From UBA1783 sp033808805 (GTDB lineage Bacteria; Bacillota_I; Bacilli_A; Erysipelotrichales; Erysipelotrichaceae), in assembly GCA_033808805.1 (NCBI GenBank), contig JAPXMY010000009.1:1-64000 (forward strand): 64,000 nt of DNA, in the 5' to 3' direction. Below, piece by piece: positions 26,111 to 34,107 of this stretch. A program made the position numbers and the translations under genes. Position 1 is the first letter of the stretch. Each line of letters begins with the position of its first letter. The notes under the pieces were generated by a model. The model worked only from the letters and a program-made list of their open reading frames with translations. It had not been told where the DNA came from and did no database searches.

Positions 26111-27511
26111 ATGTTATTTTCAAGCATACCGTTTCTATTTTATTTTTTACCGATAGTATTATTGCTATATTTTACTGTACCTAAAACTTTTAAAAATGTT
26201 GTGCTTTTAGTATCTTCCCTATTTTTTTATGGCTGGGGAGAACCAAAATATGTCGCTCTGATGATTATTTCTATCCTTATGGGGTACATTTTCGGTTTGC
26301 TAATAGAACACAATATTAATAATAAAAAATCTAAGCCTTTAATTATCATATCAGTAATTTTTAATCTTTTTGTTTTAGGCTATTTTAAGTATGTTGATTT
26401 TTTTATCGACTCTTTTAACTATATAACTGGATTATCAATTCCTTTTTTAAAGGTCAGTTTACCGGTAGGTATTTCTTTTTATACTTTTCAGATTTTGAGC
26501 TATACCATTGATGTCTATCGAGGCCATTCAAAAGCCCAAAGAAACATTCTTTATTTAGCTACATATATCTGCATGTTTCCTCAACTTATTGCTGGTCCAA
26601 TTGTCAGATATACCGACATTGAGCATCAACTCACTTCAAGAATTCACAGTTTTAACAAGGCTGCTGAAGGAATTAAACGCTTTGTAATTGGATTAGCTAA
26701 AAAAGTTTTGTTGGCTAACCTTCTAGGAGAAGTAGTTAATAAATATGCTATTACTACCGATATTTCTATCCTCTACAGCTGGATAAGTGCTTTATGCTAC
26801 AGTTTACAAATCTATTTTGACTTTTCCGGATATAGTGATATGGCAATTGGCTTAGGCAAAATCCTTGGCTTTGATTTTTTAGAAAACTTCAATTATCCTT
26901 TTATTTCTAAAACTGTTACTGAATTCTGGCGCAGATGGCATATGTCTTTAGGCCAGTGGTTCAGGGATTATCTTTATATTCCCCTGGGTGGTAATAGAGT
27001 AAGTACAGTCAGATGGCTGGTCAATATTTTTATCGTCTGGTTTGCGACTGGATTTTGGCACGGAGCAAATTATAACTTCATTCTCTGGGGTTTATTTTAT
27101 GGACTATTATTGGTAATAGAAAAACTATTCACCTTTAGTTATCTTGATAAACATCCTTTTATTGGTCATTTATATGTATTCATAATCACCTTGTTTGGAT
27201 TCGTATTGTTTAATGCTGCTAATTTATCTTCTCTTTCTATACAGCTTTCAAATATGTTTGGTTTATCGGATATACCTTTTATTTCCTATGAAACTATTTA
27301 TTATTTAAAAAGTTATGGAGTAATTATAGCTATTTCAATAATTGCTTCTACTCCACTTTTAAAAATCATTGTTTCTAGATTGAAAGAAAACAAAATTTCT
27401 AAACTGGTCATTGATATCATTGAGCCATTTGTCTATATTGTGTTATTTATTATCGTAACTGGATATCTGGTTGATGGATCATTTAATCCGTTTTTATACT
27501 TTAGATTTTAA
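26111..27511 (+). CDS. MBOAT-family O-acyltransferase, AlgI-like
   Basis: A 466-residue polytopic membrane protein. It opens with FSSIPFLFYFLPIVLLLYF, has the YFKYVDFF and LPVGISFYTFQILSYTIDVYRG blocks, QLIAGPIVRY, and the key histidine in FWHGANYNFILWG near 317, all marks of the AlgI/PatA branch of MBOATs. It should pass an acyl group (usually acetyl) across the membrane to an extracytoplasmic partner. The start is the ATG at 26111 with AGGAGAG upstream; a longer in-frame reading from 26078 has no ribosome site. The DHHW/AlgJ-like gene follows after 11 bases. Confidence 0.93.
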   Translation: MLFSSIPFLFYFLPIVLLLYFTVPKTFKNVVLLVSSLFFYGWGEPKYVALMIISILMGYIFGLLIEHNINNKKSKPLIIISVIFNLFVLGYFKYVDFFIDSFNYITGLSIPFLKVSLPVGISFYTFQILSYTIDVYRGHSKAQRNILYLATYICMFPQLIAGPIVRYTDIEHQLTSRIHSFNKAAEGIKRFVIGLAKKVLLANLLGEVVNKYAITTDISILYSWISALCYSLQIYFDFSGYSDMAIGLGKILGFDFLENFNYPFISKTVTEFWRRWHMSLGQWFRDYLYIPLGGNRVSTVRWLVNIFIVWFATGFWHGANYNFILWGLFYGLLLVIEKLFTFSYLDKHPFIGHLYVFIITLFGFVLFNAANLSSLSIQLSNMFGLSDIPFISYETIYYLKSYGVIIAISIIASTPLLKIIVSRLKENKISKLVIDIIEPFVYIVLFIIVTGYLVDGSFNPFLYFRF

Positions 27512-27522
27512 AGGAGGACAGC

Positions 27523-28626
27523 ATGAAAGAAAAAACAAAAAATATCTATACCGTTGCTGTTTGCTCAGTAGTATTTGCTGGTATCGTTATCGGTAACATT
27601 TTGACTCCTTTTAAGGAATATTCTGATGCTGAAAGAAGATACTTGGCCAAGTTTCCAAAAGTTGAAATGGAAACAATTTTAAATACCAGCTGGATGAGTG
27701 ATTTTGAAAAGTATAGTCAAGATCAGTTCTTTCAAAGAGAACTGTTTAGAACTATTAAAGCCAATACCGCTTATAAACTATTCTTCAATTTAGATAATAA
27801 CGGACTTTATTATGTTGATGGCCATCTTTCAAAGCTGGAGTATCCAGCAAAAGAATATATGTGGAAACATGCTGTGGACTTATTCAATAACATATCAGCT
27901 GACTTGTTTGATGAAAAAAATAAAATATATTTCTGTATTATTCCAGATAAAAACTATTATTTGGCTAAGGAAAATGGCTATCTATATTTGGATTATGATA
28001 AATGTTTCAATTATATAAAGGAGAATTTATCATCAATGCAGGAAATTGAGATAAAAGATTTATTACAATTAGAAGATTTCTATTATACTGATACCCACTG
28101 GAAACAGCAGAATCTGGAAAAAATCATCCAAAGATTAGCTGAAAAAATGGATTTTAAAGTTACCACACCCTTTGTTGAAAAGACACTGGACATTGATTTT
28201 TATGGTGTTTACGTTGGACAATCAGCTATTAATTGTTCAGCAGAAAAAATCACCTATCTGACAAATGACATCTTACAGAAAGCTGTAATTTCTTATTTAG
28301 GTAATGATGGTTATGTTCAAAAAGAAATGTATGATTTTAATAAAGCCAATGGAAAAGATCCTTATGAGTTTTTCCTATCCGGCAATCAGGCTATAATAAC
28401 CATTGAAAATGAAAATTGTCTCCGTGATAGAGAGCTGATTATTTTTAGAGATTCTTTTGGCTCAAGCCTATGTCCACTCTTTACAGAAGAATATAAAAAA
28501 ATCACCATTGTTGATATTCGTTATATCAGTTCTTCTGTATTAAAAGATTACATCACCAACACTGGTCAGGATGTTCTGTTTTTATATAGTACCTTATTAA
28601 TCAATAACTCCTCTTCTTTAAAATAA
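27523..28626 (+). CDS. DHHW/AlgJ-like SGNH-fold acyltransferase partner of MBOAT
   Basis: A 367-residue protein with one N-terminal membrane segment (about 9-27) and an extracytoplasmic domain. The catalytic Asp-His pair is visible as YYTDTHWKQ (about 188-196), the variant of the DHHW motif, and the Ser is in FRDSFGSSL (about 308-316). This is the order found in AlgJ, AlgX and the DHHW family, which receive acetyl groups from MBOAT proteins and O-acetylate polysaccharides. Coupled to the MBOAT gene (11-base gap). The target polymer is unknown; cell-wall or capsule glycan is likely. Confidence 0.87.
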   Translation: MKEKTKNIYTVAVCSVVFAGIVIGNILTPFKEYSDAERRYLAKFPKVEMETILNTSWMSDFEKYSQDQFFQRELFRTIKANTAYKLFFNLDNNGLYYVDGHLSKLEYPAKEYMWKHAVDLFNNISADLFDEKNKIYFCIIPDKNYYLAKENGYLYLDYDKCFNYIKENLSSMQEIEIKDLLQLEDFYYTDTHWKQQNLEKIIQRLAEKMDFKVTTPFVEKTLDIDFYGVYVGQSAINCSAEKITYLTNDILQKAVISYLGNDGYVQKEMYDFNKANGKDPYEFFLSGNQAIITIENENCLRDRELIIFRDSFGSSLCPLFTEEYKKITIVDIRYISSSVLKDYITNTGQDVLFLYSTLLINNSSSLK

Positions 28627-28716
28627 CCTAAAATATCCTACATATTTTCTTGTTTTGTTGTTTTACTTCTTAAAATAATTGTGCTAACATTGTTTTTAAT
28701 GCATCGGAGGTGTTTT

Positions 28717-29424
28717 ATGTCAATTACTACGGTATTGTTTGATTTAGATGGTACATTGCTGCCAATGGACCAGGAATTATTCACAAAAATATACTTTAAA
28801 AATCTTGCAGCTAAATTAGCTCCTTTAGGCTATGAACCAGAAAAGCTGATTGATGCTATCTGGAAAGGTACATATGCAATGTATAAAAACACAGGAGAAG
28901 TTACCAATGAAGAAGTTTTCTGGAAAGAATTTTCTGCTATTTATGGAGAACAAGCCAGAGAAGATGAACCTGAATTTGACAGGTTTTATAGAGAGGACTT
29001 CATCAAAGCTAAAGAAGGTTGTGGTTTTGATTCTAGAGCTGGAAAACTTGTTAAAGAACTAAAAGAAAAAGGCTACAGTTTAGCCTTGGCTACTAATCCT
29101 CTATTCCCTGAAATAGCAACTTATCAGAGAATACAGTGGGCAGGACTGGATGTTGAAGATTTTGAACTGATAACAACTTATGAAAACAGCAGTTACTGCA
29201 AACCAAACATTGAATACTTTAAAGATTTTCTAAATAGAATTGATGAAAAACCTGAAAACTGCCTGATGGTCGGCAATGATGCCTATGAAGATATGATCGC
29301 CAAAGAGTTAGGCATGAAAGTATTCTTGCTGACGCACTCTCTTATCAATGATAAAAACATTGATATCTCAATCTATCCAAATGGTGACTTTGACGATTTA
29401 AGAGAATACATAATGAATTTATAA
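28717..29424 (+). CDS. HAD-superfamily hydrolase
   Basis: A 235-residue HAD phosphatase with motif I LFDLDGTLLPMD (about 7-18), motif II ALATNPLF, a Lys in SSYCKPNIEYF and motif III MVGNDAYEDMIA. The helical cap places it in subclass C1; the closest named groups are YjjG/pyrophosphatase-like and phosphoglycolate phosphatase-like enzymes, without a sure substrate. The ATG at 28717 follows CGGAGGTG; earlier in-frame starts have no ribosome site. Ends in a bidirectional terminator. Confidence 0.85.
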   Translation: MSITTVLFDLDGTLLPMDQELFTKIYFKNLAAKLAPLGYEPEKLIDAIWKGTYAMYKNTGEVTNEEVFWKEFSAIYGEQAREDEPEFDRFYREDFIKAKEGCGFDSRAGKLVKELKEKGYSLALATNPLFPEIATYQRIQWAGLDVEDFELITTYENSSYCKPNIEYFKDFLNRIDEKPENCLMVGNDAYEDMIAKELGMKVFLLTHSLINDKNIDISIYPNGDFDDLREYIMNL

Positions 29425-29446
29425 AAAAAGGACCTCGTCCTTTTTT
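29424..29446. terminator. bidirectional terminator between HAD gene and ridA
   Basis: Ten-base stem AAAAAAGGAC (29424-29433) / GTCCTTTTTT (29437-29446) with a three-base loop. Confidence 0.88.
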
Positions 29447-29816
29447 ATTCTATTATGGCTATTGCTTCTATTTCACAAAGCATATTCTTAGGCAGTGTTT
29501 TTACTGCTACTGTGCTTCTTGCCGGTTTTGAAGTAAAATACTTGGCATATACTTCATTAAAAGCTGCAAAATCATTCATATCAGCCAAAAAGCAGGTAGT
29601 TTTAACAACTTTATCTAAACCCGAGCCAGCTTCTTCCAAGATTGCTTTGACATTCTGACAGGATTTTTCAGTCTGCCACTTGATGCAGTCTTCATATTTT
29701 CCTGTTTCTGCATCAATGCCCAGTTGTCCAGATGTATAAACAAATCCATTAGCGGCATATCCTTGTGAATATGGTCCAATTGCTCCAGGAGCTTTTTCAG
29801 TTGCTATAATTTTCAT
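29445..29816 (-). CDS. ridA: RidA/YjgF enamine/imine deaminase
   Basis: A 123-residue protein with the full RidA pattern: APGAIGPYSQGYAANGFVYTSGQLG at the start (split here over residues 9-33), the conserved Arg in KPARSTVAV and a C-terminal IEAIAI strand. It hydrolyses reactive 2-aminoacrylate and related imines made by PLP enzymes. Length is normal. Sits just downstream of the NAD operon on the same strand, 19 bases after nadE, so it may be its last gene. Confidence 0.95.
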   Translation of the reverse strand: MKIIATEKAPGAIGPYSQGYAANGFVYTSGQLGIDAETGKYEDCIKWQTEKSCQNVKAILEEAGSGLDKVVKTTCFLADMNDFAAFNEVYAKYFTSKPARSTVAVKTLPKNMLCEIEAIAIIE

Positions 29817-29835
29817 CTTTTAAATCCTCTCTTTT

Positions 29836-30639
29836 CTATTTAATAATATCATCTAACCACTGGTACTTCTCTAATTGTTCAATCAGATTAAAGTAGTACT
29901 TATGTTTGTTTCTTTTAAGTGAGCGCTCTACAAGTGCTTTTGTTTTTTCACTTCCCTTACCTGTCAGAATAAAAGTATCCAAGTCATTGTAGTTAATGCC
30001 CATTTCAATTTCATCACTTTGATTATCCCATAAATCGGCTGATGGTGTTTTTTCAATAATACTTGATGGTACACCAATCTTTCTGGCCAAAATATAGGCT
30101 TCTGTTTTAGTCAAGTGCTTTATTGGATTGTAGTCATAGCCGCCATCTCCCCATTTAGTAAAATAACCCATAACTATTTCACTCAGATTACCAGTACCAA
30201 TGACAAGTCTATTGGTTAATTGAGCCAAAAGATATAGATTGGTCATCCTGATTCTTGGCAAAACATTAGCTTCTGCTAATCTTTCGTTAACAAAATCCAA
30301 TTTGATACTATCTTTCAGCTGCTGATAGATATCATTAACTGCTTTAGATATATCAACAGTATATAGAGGAATATTAAAGACTTCGCATAGTTCTTTGGCA
30401 TGTTCAATGCCCTTTTCTCTTTGAACTGACTTATCGGCTTCAAAAGGCATTGTAACAGCTATAATCGGAACATTGGCTCTGGAAACTAAAGCACCTACCA
30501 AGGCACAATCAAGTCCACCGCTCATTCCAATCACAAAACCATTACTGCCTGTACTTTTATAAAAACGATAGATATTATCACATATTTCATTAATATGTCG
30601 ATCACTGTCCTGTTCAAATTTAATTAAATATTCTTTCAT
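29836..30639 (-). CDS. nadE: NH3-dependent NAD+ synthetase
   Basis: A 267-residue enzyme that amidates nicotinate adenine dinucleotide to NAD+. The PP-loop is SGGLD (about 40-44), with Cys where many homologues have Ser, and further family blocks are GTGNLSEIVMGYFTKWGDGG and KTPSADLW. There is no glutaminase domain, so ammonia is the donor. The ATG at 30639 overlaps the nadD stop by one base (TGATG); a TTG one codon earlier is also possible given the GGAG position. Last committed gene of the pncA-pncB-nadD-nadE operon. Confidence 0.95.
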   Translation of the reverse strand: MKEYLIKFEQDSDRHINEICDNIYRFYKSTGSNGFVIGMSGGLDCALVGALVSRANVPIIAVTMPFEADKSVQREKGIEHAKELCEVFNIPLYTVDISKAVNDIYQQLKDSIKLDFVNERLAEANVLPRIRMTNLYLLAQLTNRLVIGTGNLSEIVMGYFTKWGDGGYDYNPIKHLTKTEAYILARKIGVPSSIIEKTPSADLWDNQSDEIEMGINYNDLDTFILTGKGSEKTKALVERSLKRNKHKYYFNLIEQLEKYQWLDDIIK

Positions 30640-31229
30640 CAAAATTCAATCTCCTTTTGTAGAATATAGTCATTTACCTCATCTTTAACCAGATACTTGT
30701 TACTTATTTTTTTTCGATAATTTTCTCTGACAAGAGAAGCAGAAATATTACTGGTTAAAGTAGTTTCTAAAAAGATAAAAGATTCAGGATATTTATGATA
30801 TAGACTCAAAGACTTAATATCATCATTTTCTCCAACTCGTGGATAGACAATTATCTTAAAATCTTTAAGCAGTTCTTCAACCTTATACCAGTTTTCTAAA
30901 TCATGGTAGTTATCCATCCCTATCAAAAGGGCTAAATTATCAAAATCCTTATTTAGAAGATTCAAGGTCTCCAGAGTCTTCAGCTGACGATTATTTTCTT
31001 TAGCATATCTGATTTCAATGTCACTGCAGATGAACCTGTCATTATCCTCTATGGCCAGCTTTATAATCTTTATTCTTTCTTCATCTTCAATCAGTCCAGC
31101 TTTAGCATATAAAGATGAAGTCACAACAAAAATGACCTTATCAGCTTTCAGCAGGTTCAGTGTTGTTTGGGCAGTCAAAAGATGAGCCATCGTAATTGGA
31201 TTAAATGAACCACAGTAAACAATGTTCAT
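30639..31229 (-). CDS. nadD: nicotinate-nucleotide adenylyltransferase
   Basis: A 196-residue nucleotidyltransferase that joins NaMN and ATP to NaAD. The N-terminal loop is YCGSFNPITMAHLLTAQ: the usual bacterial GGTFDPxHxGH is replaced by GSFNPITMAH, so the first His of HxGH is Thr, as in eukaryotic NMNATs. The C-terminal ISASLVRE is the ISxTxxR-type motif. Its ATG overlaps the pncB stop by one base (TAATG). Position inside the NAD operon fixes the pathway; NaMN versus NMN preference is not certain. Confidence 0.92.
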   Translation of the reverse strand: MNIVYCGSFNPITMAHLLTAQTTLNLLKADKVIFVVTSSLYAKAGLIEDEERIKIIKLAIEDNDRFICSDIEIRYAKENNRQLKTLETLNLLNKDFDNLALLIGMDNYHDLENWYKVEELLKDFKIIVYPRVGENDDIKSLSLYHKYPESFIFLETTLTSNISASLVRENYRKKISNKYLVKDEVNDYILQKEIEF

Positions 31230-32662
31230 TAATGCTCCTCACTGTATAAAAGTTCACATTTCTTGGCATATAGAGCCAAAGTTAAATCAACATAGTGATG
31301 ATGTGGATTCTTAAAACGTTTTTCTTCTTCCGAAACCGTTTTTAAATTAGTTTTCACTTTATTTCTTATCTCTTCTAAAGTCGGTAAATCATAAATAAGT
31401 TTACCATTTTCGATTACCTTTACCTGTAACTCTCTAATAGTCCAATCAGGCTGGGTATCAATCTTTTTCCAAGGCATTTTTTCATCAATGAATTTGGTAG
31501 CAGTAATGTCAACCTTTTCATCATGTAGAGCCAAAAAGTCAAACAGCCCAATTCCTTTTTCGTTATAAACGCGATAAGCCTTCTTAAAGCACGGATTGGT
31601 AATCTTTTCAATATTTTCACTGATCTTTATTGTTGGCTTATAAATATCACCTTTTTTAATAGCGACAATCTTATAGACACCACCAAATACTGGTTCTGAT
31701 TTTGAAGTAATCATTCTTTCGCCTACTCCAAAACTATCAATTTCAGCTTCCTGTTCCAATAGTGATTGAATAGTAAATTCATCCAGACTATTGGATACAA
31801 CGATTTTGGTATCAGTCAGTCCAGCATCATCCAGCATCTTTCTACCCTTTTTTGAAAGGTAGGCCAAGTCACCAGAATCAAGACGAATACCTAAAAGTTT
31901 TTCTCCTCTTGGTTTCAGATATTCATTATGTACTTTTATCGCATTAGGAATACCACTGGTTAAAACATCATAAGTATCTACCAGCAAGGTACAGCTGGTT
32001 GGATATTGCTTAGCATAGGTTAAAAATGCCTGATATTCATTGTCAAAATATTGAACCCATGAATGCGCCATGGTGCCAACAGCTTTAACACCAAACAGCT
32101 GATCAGCAATCAGAGTAGCTGTAGAATCAACCCCACCTATATAACAGGCTCTGGAACCTAAGATAGCCCCATCATAGCTTTGAGCTCTTCTGGCTCCAAA
32201 CTCCATTACCGTTCTTCCTTTTGAAGCTCTGACAATCCTGTTAGCCTTGGTAGCTATAAGTGATTGATGATTGATAGTTAAAAGCAGCATTGTTTCAATG
32301 ATCTGTGCCTCTACTAGCGGAGCTTCAATGGTAATCAAAGGAATATCAGGATAAACAATTGTTCCTTCTTCCACAGCATAAACATTTCCTGTAAATTTAA
32401 AATTAGAAAGATACTCTAAAAACTCCTCTGAAAAAATACCCTTACTTCTTATAAAATCAATATCTTCATCATCAAATTTAATGTTTAATAAATAATCAAT
32501 TGCCTGCTGAAGCCCAGCAGCAATAACGAAACCACCATTATCAGGATTTCTACGATAGAACAAGTCAAAAACTACCCAATTATCTTTTAAGCCTTCATTA
32601 AAATAACCATTTGCCATTGTTAATTCATAATAATCCATTAACATCGATAGATTTCTTTTCAT
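31229..32662 (-). CDS. pncB: nicotinate phosphoribosyltransferase
   Basis: A 477-residue enzyme that makes NaMN from nicotinate, PRPP and ATP. Family blocks are LMDYYELTMANGYF at the start, EFGARRAQSYDGAI, ACYIGGVDSTATL, GTMAHSWVQ (the region with the phosphorylated His) and GIRLDSGDLAYLSKKGR. Length is close to the bacterial norm (about 485). One base separates its start from the pncA stop and it overlaps nadD by one base. Confidence 0.96.
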   Translation of the reverse strand: MKRNLSMLMDYYELTMANGYFNEGLKDNWVVFDLFYRRNPDNGGFVIAAGLQQAIDYLLNIKFDDEDIDFIRSKGIFSEEFLEYLSNFKFTGNVYAVEEGTIVYPDIPLITIEAPLVEAQIIETMLLLTINHQSLIATKANRIVRASKGRTVMEFGARRAQSYDGAILGSRACYIGGVDSTATLIADQLFGVKAVGTMAHSWVQYFDNEYQAFLTYAKQYPTSCTLLVDTYDVLTSGIPNAIKVHNEYLKPRGEKLLGIRLDSGDLAYLSKKGRKMLDDAGLTDTKIVVSNSLDEFTIQSLLEQEAEIDSFGVGERMITSKSEPVFGGVYKIVAIKKGDIYKPTIKISENIEKITNPCFKKAYRVYNEKGIGLFDFLALHDEKVDITATKFIDEKMPWKKIDTQPDWTIRELQVKVIENGKLIYDLPTLEEIRNKVKTNLKTVSEEEKRFKNPHHHYVDLTLALYAKKCELLYSEEH

Positions 32663-32663
32663 C

Positions 32664-33218
32664 CTACACCTCCGCTGAGGTAAGTATTCTAATTCCCATT
32701 GACCTCATTAAATTAATTGATAATTCATTCATTTCATGTTTGTCATGATTTTCTCCATCAAAGGTATCAATAGCATCACTGACAACTATTATTTCCATAG
32801 CCATATCCATTTCATTAGCCAGAGCTTTTAAAGACATGGCAAATTGCAACACACAGATATCTGAACAGACACCCATAATATAGTATCTGCCTTCTCTTGC
32901 CAATTCATTGCCAATGAACTTGAATATTCCATTGGTACTATTCTTTTTTATGGTGCATAAATAGTTAGGATGAGAGAAAAGATAACTTAACTCATCAATA
33001 GTTTCCGACTGACTGTCTCCTTTTAAACAATGTGGTGGAAAGGCTTCAAATTCCTTACAGTCAGGATGGTGACAATCTTCAAAAACAATGATATCGCCAT
33101 CTACTTTTTCTACAACTGTGTTGATGTTGTCAACAATATCTAAGATAGACTTATCATGTAACGGACCTTCTTTAACAAATCCATTAACCATATCAATAAT
33201 AATAATTTTATTTCTCAT
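32664..33218 (-). CDS. pncA: nicotinamidase-like cysteine hydrolase
   Basis: A 184-residue isochorismatase-fold protein. The catalytic triad is visible: Asp9 in IIIIDMVNGF, Lys91 or 92 in TIKKNSTNG and Cys122 in GVCSDICVLQ. The CHHPDC segment supplies metal-type His and Asp residues. Relatives include nicotinamidase and other amidohydrolases; position as the first gene of the pncB-nadD-nadE operon makes nicotinamide deamidation the best call. An extended -10 promoter lies at 33237-33245. Confidence 0.88.
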   Translation of the reverse strand: MRNKIIIIDMVNGFVKEGPLHDKSILDIVDNINTVVEKVDGDIIVFEDCHHPDCKEFEAFPPHCLKGDSQSETIDELSYLFSHPNYLCTIKKNSTNGIFKFIGNELAREGRYYIMGVCSDICVLQFAMSLKALANEMDMAMEIIVVSDAIDTFDGENHDKHEMNELSINLMRSMGIRILTSAEV

Positions 33219-33236
33219 ACTCTCACCTCATCTTAA

Positions 33237-33245
33237 ATTATATCA
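33237..33245 (-). promoter_or_regulatory. extended -10 promoter of the NAD salvage operon
   Basis: On the minus strand TGATATAAT (TGn plus TATAAT) with only a weak -35, about 20 bases before pncA. A GAGGTGAGAG ribosome site follows. Confidence 0.5.
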
Positions 33246-33291
33246 TAATTCAAATAGATAACATCTTATACAATTATATATTTTACATAAT

Positions 33292-33325
33292 AAAAGCAGG
33301 CTTTTGAACTTAAGAACCTGCTTTT
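33292..33325 (-). terminator. terminator of the rhodanese gene
   Basis: Nine-base stem AAAAGCAGG (33292-33300) / CCTGCTTTT (33317-33325), downstream of the rhodanese stop on the minus strand. Confidence 0.75.
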
Positions 33326-33340
33326 TGACTTACAGATTGA

Positions 33341-33718
33341 TCAATATTCCAAGTCAAATGGCCAGCTGTTGATACCTCCGATTTCTACAACATTGGTATA
33401 ACCTATATCGGCAAGTTTCTGACTGGCCGCTTTTGAACGATTTCCACTTCGACAATAGACAAAAATCAGTTGATCCTTATCTGGTAAAATGTCTAACATC
33501 TCATCTTTAATGTCTTCATTTGGATAATTGAGAGCTCCTTTGATATGACCAGACTGATACTCAGATACTGTTCTGACATCTAAGATAATATAGTCTGTTT
33601 CATTTTCCATCATCTGTATTGCCTCATCAGTTGAAATAGAAACATAGGCAGCTTTTTTGTTTGGGTTACAGCCTGTCATAATAGTTAACAGGATTAATAA
33701 TAAAAATAATTTCTTCAT
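33341..33718 (-). CDS. rhodanese-domain lipoprotein
   Basis: A 125-residue protein with a type II signal peptide (lipobox IMTGC, Cys17) and one rhodanese domain. The active-site loop is CRSGNRS with Cys near 93, the six-residue loop of sulfurtransferases. It should sit on the outer face of the membrane and handle sulfane sulfur or thiols. Single gene; its upstream region is shared with the divergent nrdD leader. Similar small exported rhodaneses occur in many Bacillota; the acceptor is unknown. Confidence 0.88.
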   Translation of the reverse strand: MKKLFLLLILLTIMTGCNPNKKAAYVSISTDEAIQMMENETDYIILDVRTVSEYQSGHIKGALNYPNEDIKDEMLDILPDKDQLIFVYCRSGNRSKAASQKLADIGYTNVVEIGGINSWPFDLEY

Positions 33719-33819
33719 GGTAATATCATATCATTATTATTCATACTTTAGAATATATGAAATTTTTTTCATTAGTTTTCATTTATTGACTAATAATGTC
33801 TGAATCAATTCTTTTAATA

Positions 33820-33848
33820 TTCATACTTTAACAATTAAATGTTATAAT
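33820..33848 (+). promoter_or_regulatory. promoter of the cobalamin riboswitch-nrdDG unit
   Basis: -35 TTCATA (33820-33825), 17-base spacer, extended -10 TGTTATAAT with TATAAT at 33843-33848. Transcription would begin just before the riboswitch. Confidence 0.65.
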
Positions 33849-33864
33849 GTTAAAAAGATCATTA

Positions 33865-34020
33865 AGGGTGTATCTATACTTAATAGGGAAATAGGTGATA
33901 TTCCTATACTGTCCCAGCAACCGTGATGTGGATGAAATTCAAATATGTCATTGCACTGAAGTGTGAGAAGACTGAAAAGTAAGATGAAGCTAAGTCGGTA
34001 GACCTGCCTGTAATGGTTAT
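33865..34020 (+). ncRNA. cobalamin (B12) riboswitch
   Basis: Conserved blocks occur in order: AATAGGGAA, AGGTGATATTCC, CTGTCCCAGCAACCGTGA (33909-33926) and the B12 box AAGTCGGTAGACCTGCCT (33992-34009). This is the classic adenosylcobalamin aptamer. It is followed by an intrinsic terminator (34025-34056) and then nrdD, so cobalamin binding should switch nrdDG off. Class III ribonucleotide reductase does not need B12, so the logic is that a B12-dependent enzyme elsewhere in the genome takes over when B12 is available. Confidence 0.93.
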
Positions 34021-34024
34021 AGTC

Positions 34025-34056
34025 GTTTCTTCTGGGGATAAGAAAACAGTTTTTTT
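34025..34056 (+). terminator. riboswitch-controlled terminator ahead of nrdD
   Basis: Stem GTTTCTT (34025-34031) / AAGAAAAC (34040-34047) with loop CTGGGGAT and a seven-base T run. The loop is perfectly complementary to ATCCCCAG at 34068-34075 downstream. Confidence 0.8.
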
Positions 34057-34107
34057 ACTTTCTTGCCATCCCCAGGTGTGGCTTTTATTTTGGAAAGGAC
34101 GGTTATT

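Noticed and set aside
33719..33860. NrdR boxes before nrdD
   Set aside because: I could not find the paired ACACnATATnnTGTGT-like elements; the direct repeat there is a different motif.
34063..34107. Longer N-terminus for NrdD from a TTG at 34063
   Set aside because: The TTG lies within the hairpin sequence of the riboswitch leader, and the ATG at 34108 has the proper ribosome site and the standard MKVRKRDG start.
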